Source: an uncultured Dorea sp.
Lineage (GTDB): Bacteria; Bacillota; Clostridia; Lachnospirales; Lachnospiraceae
Direction: 5' to 3'
Length of the DNA: 11,974 bases
Assembly: GCF_934294775.1 (NCBI RefSeq)
Contig: NZ_CAKRAH010000070.1
Location: forward strand, 1-11,974
A program made the translations under genes and the position numbers. Within the stretch, counting starts at the first letter, position 1. The number at the start of each line of letters is the position of its first letter. This document shows positions 5,102-11,974 of this stretch, one piece after another. The notes under the pieces were generated by a model. It was not told where the DNA came from. It worked only from the letters and a program-made list of their open reading frames with translations, and did no database searches.

Positions 5102-8100
5102 ATGAAATCTTTCTTTATATCCAGCACATTCAGCGACATGCAGGCAGAACGGGATATCCTGCATCAGAGAGTATTTCCAAGAATCAGAAAACAATTAGAA
5201 GCATACGGAGAAGATATCGAAGGCCTGGATCTGCGCTGGGGCGTGGATACTTCGAATATGTCAGAAGAAGAAAGCGGCAGACATGTAGTTAAGATCTGCA
5301 TTGACACCATTGACCGCTGCAAACCATATATGATCATACTGATCGGGGAGCGGTACGGATGGATACCGGATCAGAAAGTCGTAGATGAGATACAGGATGA
5401 ACGTCTTTCGGAGTTATACAGGGAGAATTTGAGTATCACACAGATGGAGATCCTGTACGGTGCTTTAAAAGAGCAGGAGAATCTAAAGCACTGCATTTTC
5501 TGCTTCCGCAACAGTGAAGTGATCAACAGCATACCGGAGGAAAAAAGAAGATTTTATGACGCAGAAAGTGAAGAACACCGGATACGTCTTCAGAAATTTA
5601 AAGAACAGATCAGACAGAACCCGGATGCGGTCGTGATGGAGTACAGCGGGGAATGGAGTGACGAAAGTCAGAAAATTGTTGCATTGGATACCTTTGCCGG
5701 AGATGTGGAAGAAAAAATAAATCAACTGCTAAAAGAAGATTTAAATATAGAAGAAACAGAGCAGACAATGGAACAGCGGATCATCCGCAATGCAAAGGCA
5801 GAACGGGAGCGGCATTTAAAATATTACGTTGGCAGATACAAACTGGAAGAACTGGGGGCACTGGCGCTGCTGCGCCGGCAGATTTTCTGCTTTTATGGGG
5901 ATGCAGGATGTGGAAAGACGATGTTGCTGTCCAGAATCTCGGAACTTCAGGAGGCATGCGGAGTCCGGACATTACTGTATTATTGCAAAAATGAAAGATG
6001 TAACGATGTAAAGACATTTCAGTCAGTTTTTGAATACTGGATAGAAAGACAAGAGGGCGAGCATAAGATGGTTCTGATCGATGGGGTGGAACATCTGAAA
6101 GGAGACGTGGTACATCTTCTTGCCTGGTTGTCCTGGTATATTAAGGAATATAATAAAGAGAACATCAGATTTTCCGTTGTGATCAGTACATCCAGAGAGA
6201 TGACGGTCATGCTGGAGCAGAAGATCAGCAATCTGATGAGCTATCCGATCAAAGACCTGGAAGAAAGTGAGATAGAATCTATAGCACAAAAGCATGCAAC
6301 AAGACGTGGAAAGAAACTGGATATGGCAGTTTTGCGGAAAATACGGAAGAATCCGAATGCGAAGAATCCATATGGATTATCGCTGCTCATGCAGAAGCTC
6401 TTCATGCTGAATCAGAGAGATTTTGAGATGGCAGAACAACTGTCGCATGGCATGACCGGAATTACAGAGTATATGTGTCGGCTTGTAGAGAAAGTTCCTG
6501 AGACGATAGAAGCACTTGCAGAAAATGTGATAATAGATGCATTTGACAAGATTGCCGATTACCGGGAATACAGTAACTTTGCTATAGACGGGAAACGGGC
6601 GGCAGAGCCGACAGAAATGATGGAAATCCTTGCTGTCAGTGCGGGAGGTATGAAAATTGAAGAACTGCAGGAATATCTGGAGCAGCAGGCTTATTTTCCA
6701 AGGATGATCCTGGAAGAATTACTGTATTATCTATATGATTTCTTCGATGAGGATGAAAATGGAAGATGGAATTTCAGACATACATCGAACCGTAAGTATT
6801 TTCTGGAAAATATGACCGAAGAAGAGAGAAAGCGTTATGAAAAAGAGTTCCTCCACTATTATGAACACAAAGGAAAAGCATTTTCCGGTTTACAACTGTA
6901 TTATGCGTGGAAGTCAGAGGACGTGTCGGCGGGGATCCGGGCATTAGAGAACATAAAAGAAGACAAAACAGGAAAATCAGAAGAAGTATTCTGGGAAATG
7001 GTTCAGGACAGAAGTTATCTGAGTGAGCTCGTGGGACAGGCAGCCGGCGCTATGCTGGAAAACATGTATGAGATCATTCTGAAAAATCCGGACGAGATTG
7101 CAAAAGATTACAGAATGATCAGATATGTTGCTATGAAAAGGATGCCGGATGAATGTGCATCGGAAAACGAAAAGAAATTATATGATCACATACAATCGAT
7201 GATGGAAACCTATGAAAAGAATTATGTGATATATCTGTGGAAAGACTCTGAGGAGCAGACGGATCAGAAGATTGGCATGGCAGATGGCTATTTTGATGAA
7301 AAAAATACACATGAAGCATATAAGTTATACCGGGAATTGTTACCGGAATGTGAGAGAAATTACTGGTTTCAGGACAATGTAAAGTCTTATGTTCAGTATG
7401 CCTACTGTCTTTGGGCAATGTGCGGTCTGGTAAAGAAAGAGTATCAGGAAAAATATATAAGTAAGGCATTGAAAGTTCAGAAAGAAGCAGTGGAGAAATA
7501 TGACATACAGATCGTACGACATAGTTTCCTTTGTATTTACCTGCAGTGTGTGAATATTCAAAAAGGGACAAAGCCGGCGCAGGAATTATTAGAAGAGCTG
7601 GATGACTGTCTGGAATATATAGACAAAGTAAAAAAACGTGACAAAGAATTCGGAGCAGAAAAACTGCCGGATATCGTCTATTTGTTGGAAATGGATGCAA
7701 AAACAGAACGGATAAAAATAAGAAGCAAAAAGGCAATCTGGGGAAATCAGAAATTACAGAAACAAGATCTGGATGATGTATACAATTTCTATATGCAGAT
7801 AAAAGAGGAAGAATTTGGAAATATAAGTAATCTCCGATGGATATGTCGCTATGCCATGGAATATTATACATACAGATATGAAAAAGAAAGCACTCTTCTG
7901 TGGATGAACCGATTAAAAGAAATTGAAAATGAGATCGTGATCGTACGACCTGATAAATGGCAGCTGTTTTATCAGGCGGATAATCTGCTTTTTGCGGCAG
8001 GAGCTATGATCTGGTTTGACGAAATAGAAAAAGCAAATCTTATTTTCCAAAAGTATCAGAAAATCATGCAGGAACTTTCGAAAGAGTGGATGTTAAAAAA

Positions 8101-9907
8101 TAAACCGGAAAGTTACGTGAAAATGACAAAAGAAGAATTCTTCATACAGCTCCGGATGGCGGTCGCAGAGAGAAGAGTAGAAGATGCTAAATTCTGGCTG
8201 ACACAGATATATGAGATAATAAATTATACAGAAGGTGGCTTCCTTTTAAAAGAAAAAAATCTATTGGAAGAAGATAGGAAAATAAAATCCGAAGAAGAAA
8301 TTTACCAGATATTGCAACGGACAGAGATAGCTCTTTTGATGGCGGAATTTGGAGAGGATGCATCGATTATACAACATATCGACTGGTTGTATGAAGAAAT
8401 ATTAAAAAATCATACACCGGATGGAGATATCAGGCTGAGACCGATAATCGAAAAGCAGGCCTTTCGTATGTATGCTTTGTGTAAAAATTCTACGATACCA
8501 GTAAGTTTGAAACATATATTATGTGGCCTGTGTGTCAGAAAAAATAAACCAGAAGCAGATGAGACAGAAGGTGTTGAAGGACTGGAAATCAGGAATCCGG
8601 AGATATTGACCAGACTTGTAGTAGATGGAGAGGATGATGCCACAGAACTTGTGAAAGCATGTATGTATAACATTCCTCTGGAAGAAAGCATCAGAGAAAC
8701 GTTAAAAGCAAGAGGCAGTCTGCAGGATTATAGAAAACTGACCTTCAGACTTGGTATGCTGTATTGCAATCAGGGAAAATATAAGGAATGTCTGTATATA
8801 TTAGGAGAGGCTGAGCATACAGAAACTCTTCCACTCAATGAAAAATTAATCGTTCGCATAGAAGAATATATGCAGAAATACAAAGACATGATAGAATCTG
8901 ACAGAATCAGTAATTTTATTGCACCAGGGATCTTATATGCACTGAAGATCAAAGAAAGAAAAGAAGCTCTGGACCGGCAGGCGTTGCGGGCATATCTGAA
9001 AAAATCATTGTTTTATGTGGATATAGATAAGCCGTTGGGAAGCAAGCATTTTGTAACTGTCTGCAGAATCATCGGAAAGCATTTGATACAGATGGATGAA
9101 AAAGAGCATATAGATCCAAAGATTATGCTGGAAGATATGCAACTGCAGGAAAAGTTGTATACAGAAATGTATTTGTCTGATTCAGAGCAAAACAGTCGAG
9201 AATGGGCCCAGAGACTAATGCAGATGAATATGAAATGTGGACAGATAAGATACGAAATGGGAGAGAAAAAGTGGGGAGTCCGTTTGAAGATGTCCCGCTT
9301 TATATGGATCAGTCAGATGGAGACAGAACAACTTACATATTTTACAGATACATATAGTTCGGAACTGGAGCAGCTTGAAAAGCTGTGGGAAGAACAGCCG
9401 GAGATATTAGAAGATGATCAGAAAAACTGGCTTGATCTGTTCTGTGCAGTCGCAGATATCTATCTGAAAAGATACGATACTGCAAGTAAAGAAAAGAAAC
9501 AGATATACAAGAAGAAAATACTGGATAATTCCAGACGTTGCAGAAACTGGTTAAAAAGAGAGGATACAGGAATTGAAGAAAGCTGGCGTATCAATAAGAC
9601 AGCAGATTCTTATGATGTGGATCGGGACATCCTGGTAAAATCAAGACCGGAGTCTGATGAAACAGAGTGGGTAAACAGTTATTTATCTGTTTTGGACAAA
9701 CAGTTCAAAGAAGCGTGTCTTGTCGGAATGGAAGAATACGAAAAAGAGATTTTGAAGTCACAGCTGGAAGAACTGTATGACCTGGATATGTATTCGGAGA
9801 AAGCGCAGATCCAGATCGAACAGAAGATTTCTGAAATCATAGAAGAACAAAGTAAGAATCAGATTCCGCTGATGTACTATATTGTACAGGTGGTAAAGAG
9901 ATCATAG
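5102..9907 (+). CDS. Giant DUF4062-NACHT-like STAND NTPase with long helical C-terminal region
   Basis: A 1601-residue protein with STAND layout. Residues 2 to about 190 are DUF4062, the domain at the front of eukaryotic TEP1, NPHP3 and NWD1: FFISSTFSDMQAERD (4-18), GLDLRWGV (41-48), IILIGERYGW (78-87) and SITQMEI (111-117). Its order of strands and the SxT-x-x-E element recall TIR domains. Residues about 235-400 form a P-loop NTPase: Walker A GDAGCGKT (266-273), Walker B MVLIDGVEHL (323-332), and sensor-like VVISTSR ending at 365. From about 400 a winged-helix-like and then highly charged, all-helical region runs to the end. It is TPR-like in feel but without a repeat I can define, and probably senses the trigger. 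No signal peptide or membrane helix; likely cytoplasmic. AGGGAGG lies 9 bases before the ATG. The family logic is trigger binding, oligomerisation, then output through the N-terminal domain; an immune role is inference. Confidence 0.85.
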   Translation: MKSFFISSTFSDMQAERDILHQRVFPRIRKQLEAYGEDIEGLDLRWGVDTSNMSEEESGRHVVKICIDTIDRCKPYMIILIGERYGWIPDQKVVDEIQDERLSELYRENLSITQMEILYGALKEQENLKHCIFCFRNSEVINSIPEEKRRFYDAESEEHRIRLQKFKEQIRQNPDAVVMEYSGEWSDESQKIVALDTFAGDVEEKINQLLKEDLNIEETEQTMEQRIIRNAKAERERHLKYYVGRYKLEELGALALLRRQIFCFYGDAGCGKTMLLSRISELQEACGVRTLLYYCKNERCNDVKTFQSVFEYWIERQEGEHKMVLIDGVEHLKGDVVHLLAWLSWYIKEYNKENIRFSVVISTSREMTVMLEQKISNLMSYPIKDLEESEIESIAQKHATRRGKKLDMAVLRKIRKNPNAKNPYGLSLLMQKLFMLNQRDFEMAEQLSHGMTGITEYMCRLVEKVPETIEALAENVIIDAFDKIADYREYSNFAIDGKRAAEPTEMMEILAVSAGGMKIEELQEYLEQQAYFPRMILEELLYYLYDFFDEDENGRWNFRHTSNRKYFLENMTEEERKRYEKEFLHYYEHKGKAFSGLQLYYAWKSEDVSAGIRALENIKEDKTGKSEEVFWEMVQDRSYLSELVGQAAGAMLENMYEIILKNPDEIAKDYRMIRYVAMKRMPDECASENEKKLYDHIQSMMETYEKNYVIYLWKDSEEQTDQKIGMADGYFDEKNTHEAYKLYRELLPECERNYWFQDNVKSYVQYAYCLWAMCGLVKKEYQEKYISKALKVQKEAVEKYDIQIVRHSFLCIYLQCVNIQKGTKPAQELLEELDDCLEYIDKVKKRDKEFGAEKLPDIVYLLEMDAKTERIKIRSKKAIWGNQKLQKQDLDDVYNFYMQIKEEEFGNISNLRWICRYAMEYYTYRYEKESTLLWMNRLKEIENEIVIVRPDKWQLFYQADNLLFAAGAMIWFDEIEKANLIFQKYQKIMQELSKEWMLKNKPESYVKMTKEEFFIQLRMAVAERRVEDAKFWLTQIYEIINYTEGGFLLKEKNLLEEDRKIKSEEEIYQILQRTEIALLMAEFGEDASIIQHIDWLYEEILKNHTPDGDIRLRPIIEKQAFRMYALCKNSTIPVSLKHILCGLCVRKNKPEADETEGVEGLEIRNPEILTRLVVDGEDDATELVKACMYNIPLEESIRETLKARGSLQDYRKLTFRLGMLYCNQGKYKECLYILGEAEHTETLPLNEKLIVRIEEYMQKYKDMIESDRISNFIAPGILYALKIKERKEALDRQALRAYLKKSLFYVDIDKPLGSKHFVTVCRIIGKHLIQMDEKEHIDPKIMLEDMQLQEKLYTEMYLSDSEQNSREWAQRLMQMNMKCGQIRYEMGEKKWGVRLKMSRFIWISQMETEQLTYFTDTYSSELEQLEKLWEEQPEILEDDQKNWLDLFCAVADIYLKRYDTASKEKKQIYKKKILDNSRRCRNWLKREDTGIEESWRINKTADSYDVDRDILVKSRPESDETEWVNSYLSVLDKQFKEACLVGMEEYEKEILKSQLEELYDLDMYSEKAQIQIEQKISEIIEEQSKNQIPLMYYIVQVVKRS

Positions 9908-9925
9908 GAGAAAAAGGAAAAAAGA

Positions 9926-11368
9926 ATGAAAGAGAAGAAAAGCAATATAGGAAAATATCTGTTGATCCTGATTCCGTTTGTCATGGGTGTTACAGGATTT
10001 ACGGTTCTGGATGGTCAGCCGGTGGTGGATTCGCTGTTTCTGAGTATGGAGATGTATTTCCTGAATTATTCGGATTCACCGCCGAATATACTGATCGAGA
10101 TTGCCAGATGGACAGCTCCGCTTATGACGGCCAGTGGAGTTCTGATGTCGATATCAAAGATCCGTGGAAAGATATTGCAGTTGCTACGGTATTACCGCGG
10201 GGACAGCATTGCCGTATATGGGGATGATATCCACAGGAAAGAAATGGTACAGGCACTGGGAAGGTGTGGGATAGATGCCGGAGAAGGCTGGGAGTGGGTG
10301 AAAGCGAAGAAATACCTGCTTCTTGGAAATGAGGACGAGAATTTCCGGTTTTACGGACAGCACAGAGAAGCATTTTCAGGGCATACCGTTTATCTGAAAT
10401 CCGAAAATCTCGCGGCAGAGGGAATCCTGGATCCACATTTACGCCTGTTTTGTCCGGAAGAAACGGCGGCCAGATTATATTGGAGAAGGAATTGCCTGTA
10501 TGAAACTTCCTGTGTGCAAGGGCATCATTTGCAGATCGTATTCCTGGGATTCGGACTTCTGGGGGAAAAACTTCTGGAATATGCACTGCAGGATAATATC
10601 TTTGATCCAAAACAGTGTATCGAGTATCATATCTTTGGAGACGGAGCAGAATTTCAGGCTTCGCACAGAGAACTGCCCAAGATGAGTGACCCAGTGATCT
10701 TTCATGCAGAGCACTGGTATGAGAACATACCGCTTCTGGAATCTGCAGACAGGATCCTTCTGCTCCCACAGAAAGGGCAGCTTGGAATGGCAGGAAAGCT
10801 TCTGGCATCCACAACGGGTACTGCTTTTGAAGTATTTACGGTGGAAGACGATGGATTTGAACTGTTATCGGGAAGAGAACGTCTGCATGTAGTGGAATGG
10901 GAAAAAGAAGCATGGAATCCGGCCAACGTACTGGGAACAGAGATGTTCGAACATGCAAAGAAATTGAATCTTCATTATGCACATCTGTACGGAGGCGTGG
11001 AGGAAAATTCGGAAAATATGGAACTGGAATGGGGAAAACTGGATGGATTTACGAGATATTCCAATGTTAGTGCGGCCGATTATCATAAGATACGGGTACA
11101 TATGATGAAGACAGACGGATGGAGTATGGATGCTGCCGGACTGAGCCAGAAACAGATGGAACTTCTGGCAGAACTCGAACATATCCGGTGGTGCAGGTAT
11201 CATCAGTTCCACAACTGGCGAATGGGAATTCCGAAAAATGGTGCGAGAAAAGATGCCACGCTTCGGATCCACAAGGATCTGATACCATATGATGAATTGA
11301 CGAAAGAAGAAAAGGAAAAAGATAAGGATAATATCCGTATGCTGCAGAAGTTGTTTGCGGAAAGTTAA
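9926..11368 (+). CDS. Membrane protein with two TM helices, TrkA-N/RCK-like Rossmann units and C-terminal RyR domain
   Basis: This 480-residue protein starts 18 bases after the STAND gene (AGGA at 9915-9918, 7 bases before ATG), so the two are almost surely cotranscribed. Residues about 10-29 and 60-80 are hydrophobic. The loop between them (VDSLFLSMEMYFLNYSD, then IEIARWTAP) sits where a two-TM ion channel has its pore helix and filter, but TVGYG is absent. A first Rossmann-like unit begins at SIAVYGDD (about 94-101). A second has a clear dinucleotide motif, VFLGFGLLG, with Gly208, Gly210 and Gly213. The C-terminus (about 385-475) is a RyR domain: LAELEHIRWCRYHQFHNW with His419 and Trp422, then RIHKDLIPYDEL and KEEKEKD. 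The architecture suggests a membrane effector gated by a nucleotide-like ligand. Ion conduction and ligand are inferred; it could instead be a membrane-anchored redox sensor. Confidence 0.8.
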   Translation: MKEKKSNIGKYLLILIPFVMGVTGFTVLDGQPVVDSLFLSMEMYFLNYSDSPPNILIEIARWTAPLMTASGVLMSISKIRGKILQLLRYYRGDSIAVYGDDIHRKEMVQALGRCGIDAGEGWEWVKAKKYLLLGNEDENFRFYGQHREAFSGHTVYLKSENLAAEGILDPHLRLFCPEETAARLYWRRNCLYETSCVQGHHLQIVFLGFGLLGEKLLEYALQDNIFDPKQCIEYHIFGDGAEFQASHRELPKMSDPVIFHAEHWYENIPLLESADRILLLPQKGQLGMAGKLLASTTGTAFEVFTVEDDGFELLSGRERLHVVEWEKEAWNPANVLGTEMFEHAKKLNLHYAHLYGGVEENSENMELEWGKLDGFTRYSNVSAADYHKIRVHMMKTDGWSMDAAGLSQKQMELLAELEHIRWCRYHQFHNWRMGIPKNGARKDATLRIHKDLIPYDELTKEEKEKDKDNIRMLQKLFAES

Positions 11369-11413
11369 AAAAACAGGATAACATTTTTGCATAGAAAAAC
11401 CACCCCGGAACTT

Positions 11414-11507
11414 TGATATGATATCCTTTGGCTGAGTGAAGAGGTGGTAATTCTGTACTACAATTAAATTCATTAGGTCAACCCTTTGTGGGCGGTTGTT
11501 CTTTATA
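11414..11507 (+). ncRNA. Possible small RNA or orphan antitoxin-like remnant with terminator
   Basis: An extended -10 (TG-A-TATGAT, 11414-11422), without a recognisable -35, precedes about 80 bases with no good reading frame. These contain GAGGTGG (11441-11447) without a matching start codon. The stretch ends in a hairpin, CAACC (11479-11483) with GGTTG (11494-11498), followed by TTCTTT. ACCACC (11399-11404) and GGTGGT (11443-11448) could pair over a 38-base loop in a longer transcript. The end, TGGGCGGTTGTTCTTT, resembles the terminator of the peptide locus at 4503-4519. Either a genuine small RNA or debris of a second, decayed antisense locus. Confidence 0.3.
11479..11505 (+). terminator. 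Weak intrinsic terminator behind the STAND/RyR operon
   Basis: CAACC and GGTTG form a 5-bp stem, which an inner CCC/GGG pairing may extend or compete with; TTCTTTAT follows. It is the only terminator-like structure between the RyR gene stop (11368) and the DUF2325 gene, about 110 bases downstream of that stop, so it probably also ends the operon transcript. Confidence 0.4.
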
Positions 11508-11518
11508 TAATAAATATA

Positions 11519-11663
11519 CCATATGGAATAAGTATATTCAAGAATATGGAATAAAAATGTGTGAATGAACTTTTGAAAAGAAAATATATTGAGAAAAGTT
11601 CTCAACATATCCTCTTCCTATTTTTACAAAAATCATGTATTATACTAGTTAGATAAAACTAAC
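11519..11663. promoter_or_regulatory. Palindrome-rich control region upstream of the DUF2325 gene
   Basis: Several perfect symmetric elements are packed here: CCATATGG (11519-11526), ATATTC-AA-GAATAT (11534-11547), TTGAGAA-AAG-TTCTCAA (11589-11605), and GTTAG-ATAAAA-CTAAC (11648-11663) overlapping TAGTT-AGATAA-AACTA (11646-11661). An 11-bp direct repeat, ATATGGAATAA, recurs at 11521 and 11544. A -10-like TATACT (11641-11646) immediately precedes the last palindrome, placing that palindrome at the likely transcription start, a classic repressor position. No -35 at proper spacing was found. The GTTAG/CTAAC half-sites loosely recall DtxR/MntR-family operators, though their spacing differs. Confidence 0.4.
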
Positions 11664-11688
11664 CAACATACATAAAAGGAGGCAATAC

Positions 11689-11973
11689 ATGAGTGTAGTA
11701 ATTGTAGGCGGACACGACAGAATGGTTCATCAATATAAAAAAATCTGTAAAGAATACAAATGTAAAGCGAAAGTATTCACACAGATGTCAGGAAATTTAA
11801 GTGAGAAGATCGGAAGTCCGGATCTGTTGATCTTATTTACCAATACAGTATCTCATAAGATGGTGCACTGTGCAGTAACAGAAGCAGAAAAATGCAATGC
11901 ACAGATCGTAAGATGCCATACAAGCAGCGGAAATGCTTTAAATGAGATTCTGCAGAATGCCTGTACAGCATAG
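11689..11973 (+). CDS. Small DUF2325 domain protein
   Basis: A complete 94-residue gene with a strong AAAGGAGG six bases before its ATG; the stop codon is one base from the window end. The sequence matches DUF2325: an N-terminal strand and turn SVVIVGGHD (2-10), a Lys/Cys-rich helix (YKKICKEYKCKAKVF), a central strand PDLLILFTNTVSHKMVHCAV with the family's VSH, then IVRCHTSSG near the C-terminus. Several cysteines and histidines (His9, Cys20, Cys25, the SHK and HCA pairs, RCH) could bind a metal or sense redox state, though no CxxC motif is present. No signal peptide. The biochemical role of the family is unknown to me; small DUF2325 proteins occur near metal-uptake genes in some Clostridia, from memory. 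It has its own palindrome-rich upstream region and is separated from the STAND operon by a terminator-like hairpin, so it is probably not part of that system. Confidence 0.85.
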   Translation: MSVVIVGGHDRMVHQYKKICKEYKCKAKVFTQMSGNLSEKIGSPDLLILFTNTVSHKMVHCAVTEAEKCNAQIVRCHTSSGNALNEILQNACTA

Positions 11974-11974
11974 G

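Noticed and set aside
7131..7871. 246-codon open frame on the - strand within the STAND gene
   Set aside because: It is a by-product of purine-rich + strand codons; the product is rich in Ser, Pro, His and Leu and resembles no protein, with no binding site or promoter.
9974..10165. Classical K+ channel assignment for the membrane part of the RyR protein
   Set aside because: The TVGYG or GYG selectivity filter is absent, so a potassium channel call would be overreach.
11441..11471. Tiny ORF starting GTG at 11445 in the possible small RNA
   Set aside because: It would encode only 7-8 residues and lacks a spaced ribosome site; GAGGTGG overlaps the start itself.
10865..11608. 247-codon open frame on the - strand
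   Set aside because: Most of it is antisense to the RyR gene, whose protein has recognisable domains; the translation lacks any known motif and has no ribosome site.
1..11974. CRISPR array, tRNA, rRNA or integrase gene
   Set aside because: No regularly spaced repeats, cloverleaf-like segments with CCA-adjacent acceptor stems, rRNA-like stretches or recombinase motifs were seen.

Overview
The window looks like chromosome of a low-GC Gram-positive anaerobe, most likely a gut Lachnospiraceae/Clostridia member. This rests on strong AGGAGG-type ribosome binding sites, A/T-rich spacers, purine-rich coding strands and the gene families present (OFA-type MFS carrier, IolA-like dehydrogenase, small DUF2325 protein). 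The species assignment is inference.

Region 1 (1-4345) is metabolic, all on the + strand. It holds the C-terminal part of dapA (cut by the window edge), an OFA-family MFS transporter, a class II aldolase whose start overlaps the transporter's end, and an acylating malonate/methylmalonate-semialdehyde dehydrogenase of the MmsA/IolA type. Transporter, aldolase and dehydrogenase look like one catabolic operon: uptake, aldol cleavage, then conversion of a semialdehyde to an acyl-CoA. The aldolase/dehydrogenase pair recalls the last steps of inositol breakdown (IolJ then IolA), but the substrate is not proven.

Region 2 (4346-5101) is about 750 bases without a normal gene, but it is full of structure. 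A compact locus resembles a type I toxin-antitoxin: a 33-residue hydrophobic peptide on the - strand, a convincing - strand promoter, a long structured leader with a buried Shine-Dalgarno, a bidirectional terminator containing the peptide's stop codon, and a convergent + strand promoter for a short antisense RNA. A split inverted repeat places the same sequence at the 5' end of both RNAs. Next comes a 5' remnant of an iron-containing alcohol dehydrogenase, broken after about 33 codons and fused to foreign sequence that may be an IS200/IS605 tnpB end. This looks like the edge of an inserted accessory module.

Region 3 (5102-11368) is that module and the most interesting part of the window: a two-gene operon with its own promoter. 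Gene 1 encodes a 1601-residue STAND-type protein (N-terminal DUF4062 with TIR-like features, NACHT-like P-loop NTPase, very long helical C-terminal region). Gene 2, 18 bases downstream, encodes a 480-residue membrane protein with two hydrophobic segments flanking a pore-like loop, RCK/TrkA-N-like Rossmann units and a C-terminal RyR (ryanodine-receptor) domain. Together they resemble a sensor/signal-producer plus a ligand-gated membrane effector, i.e. a candidate anti-phage or conflict system. That function is inference.

Region 4 (11369-11974) starts with a possible small RNA or orphan antitoxin-like remnant ending in a weak terminator. A palindrome-rich regulatory stretch follows, then a complete 94-residue DUF2325 gene.
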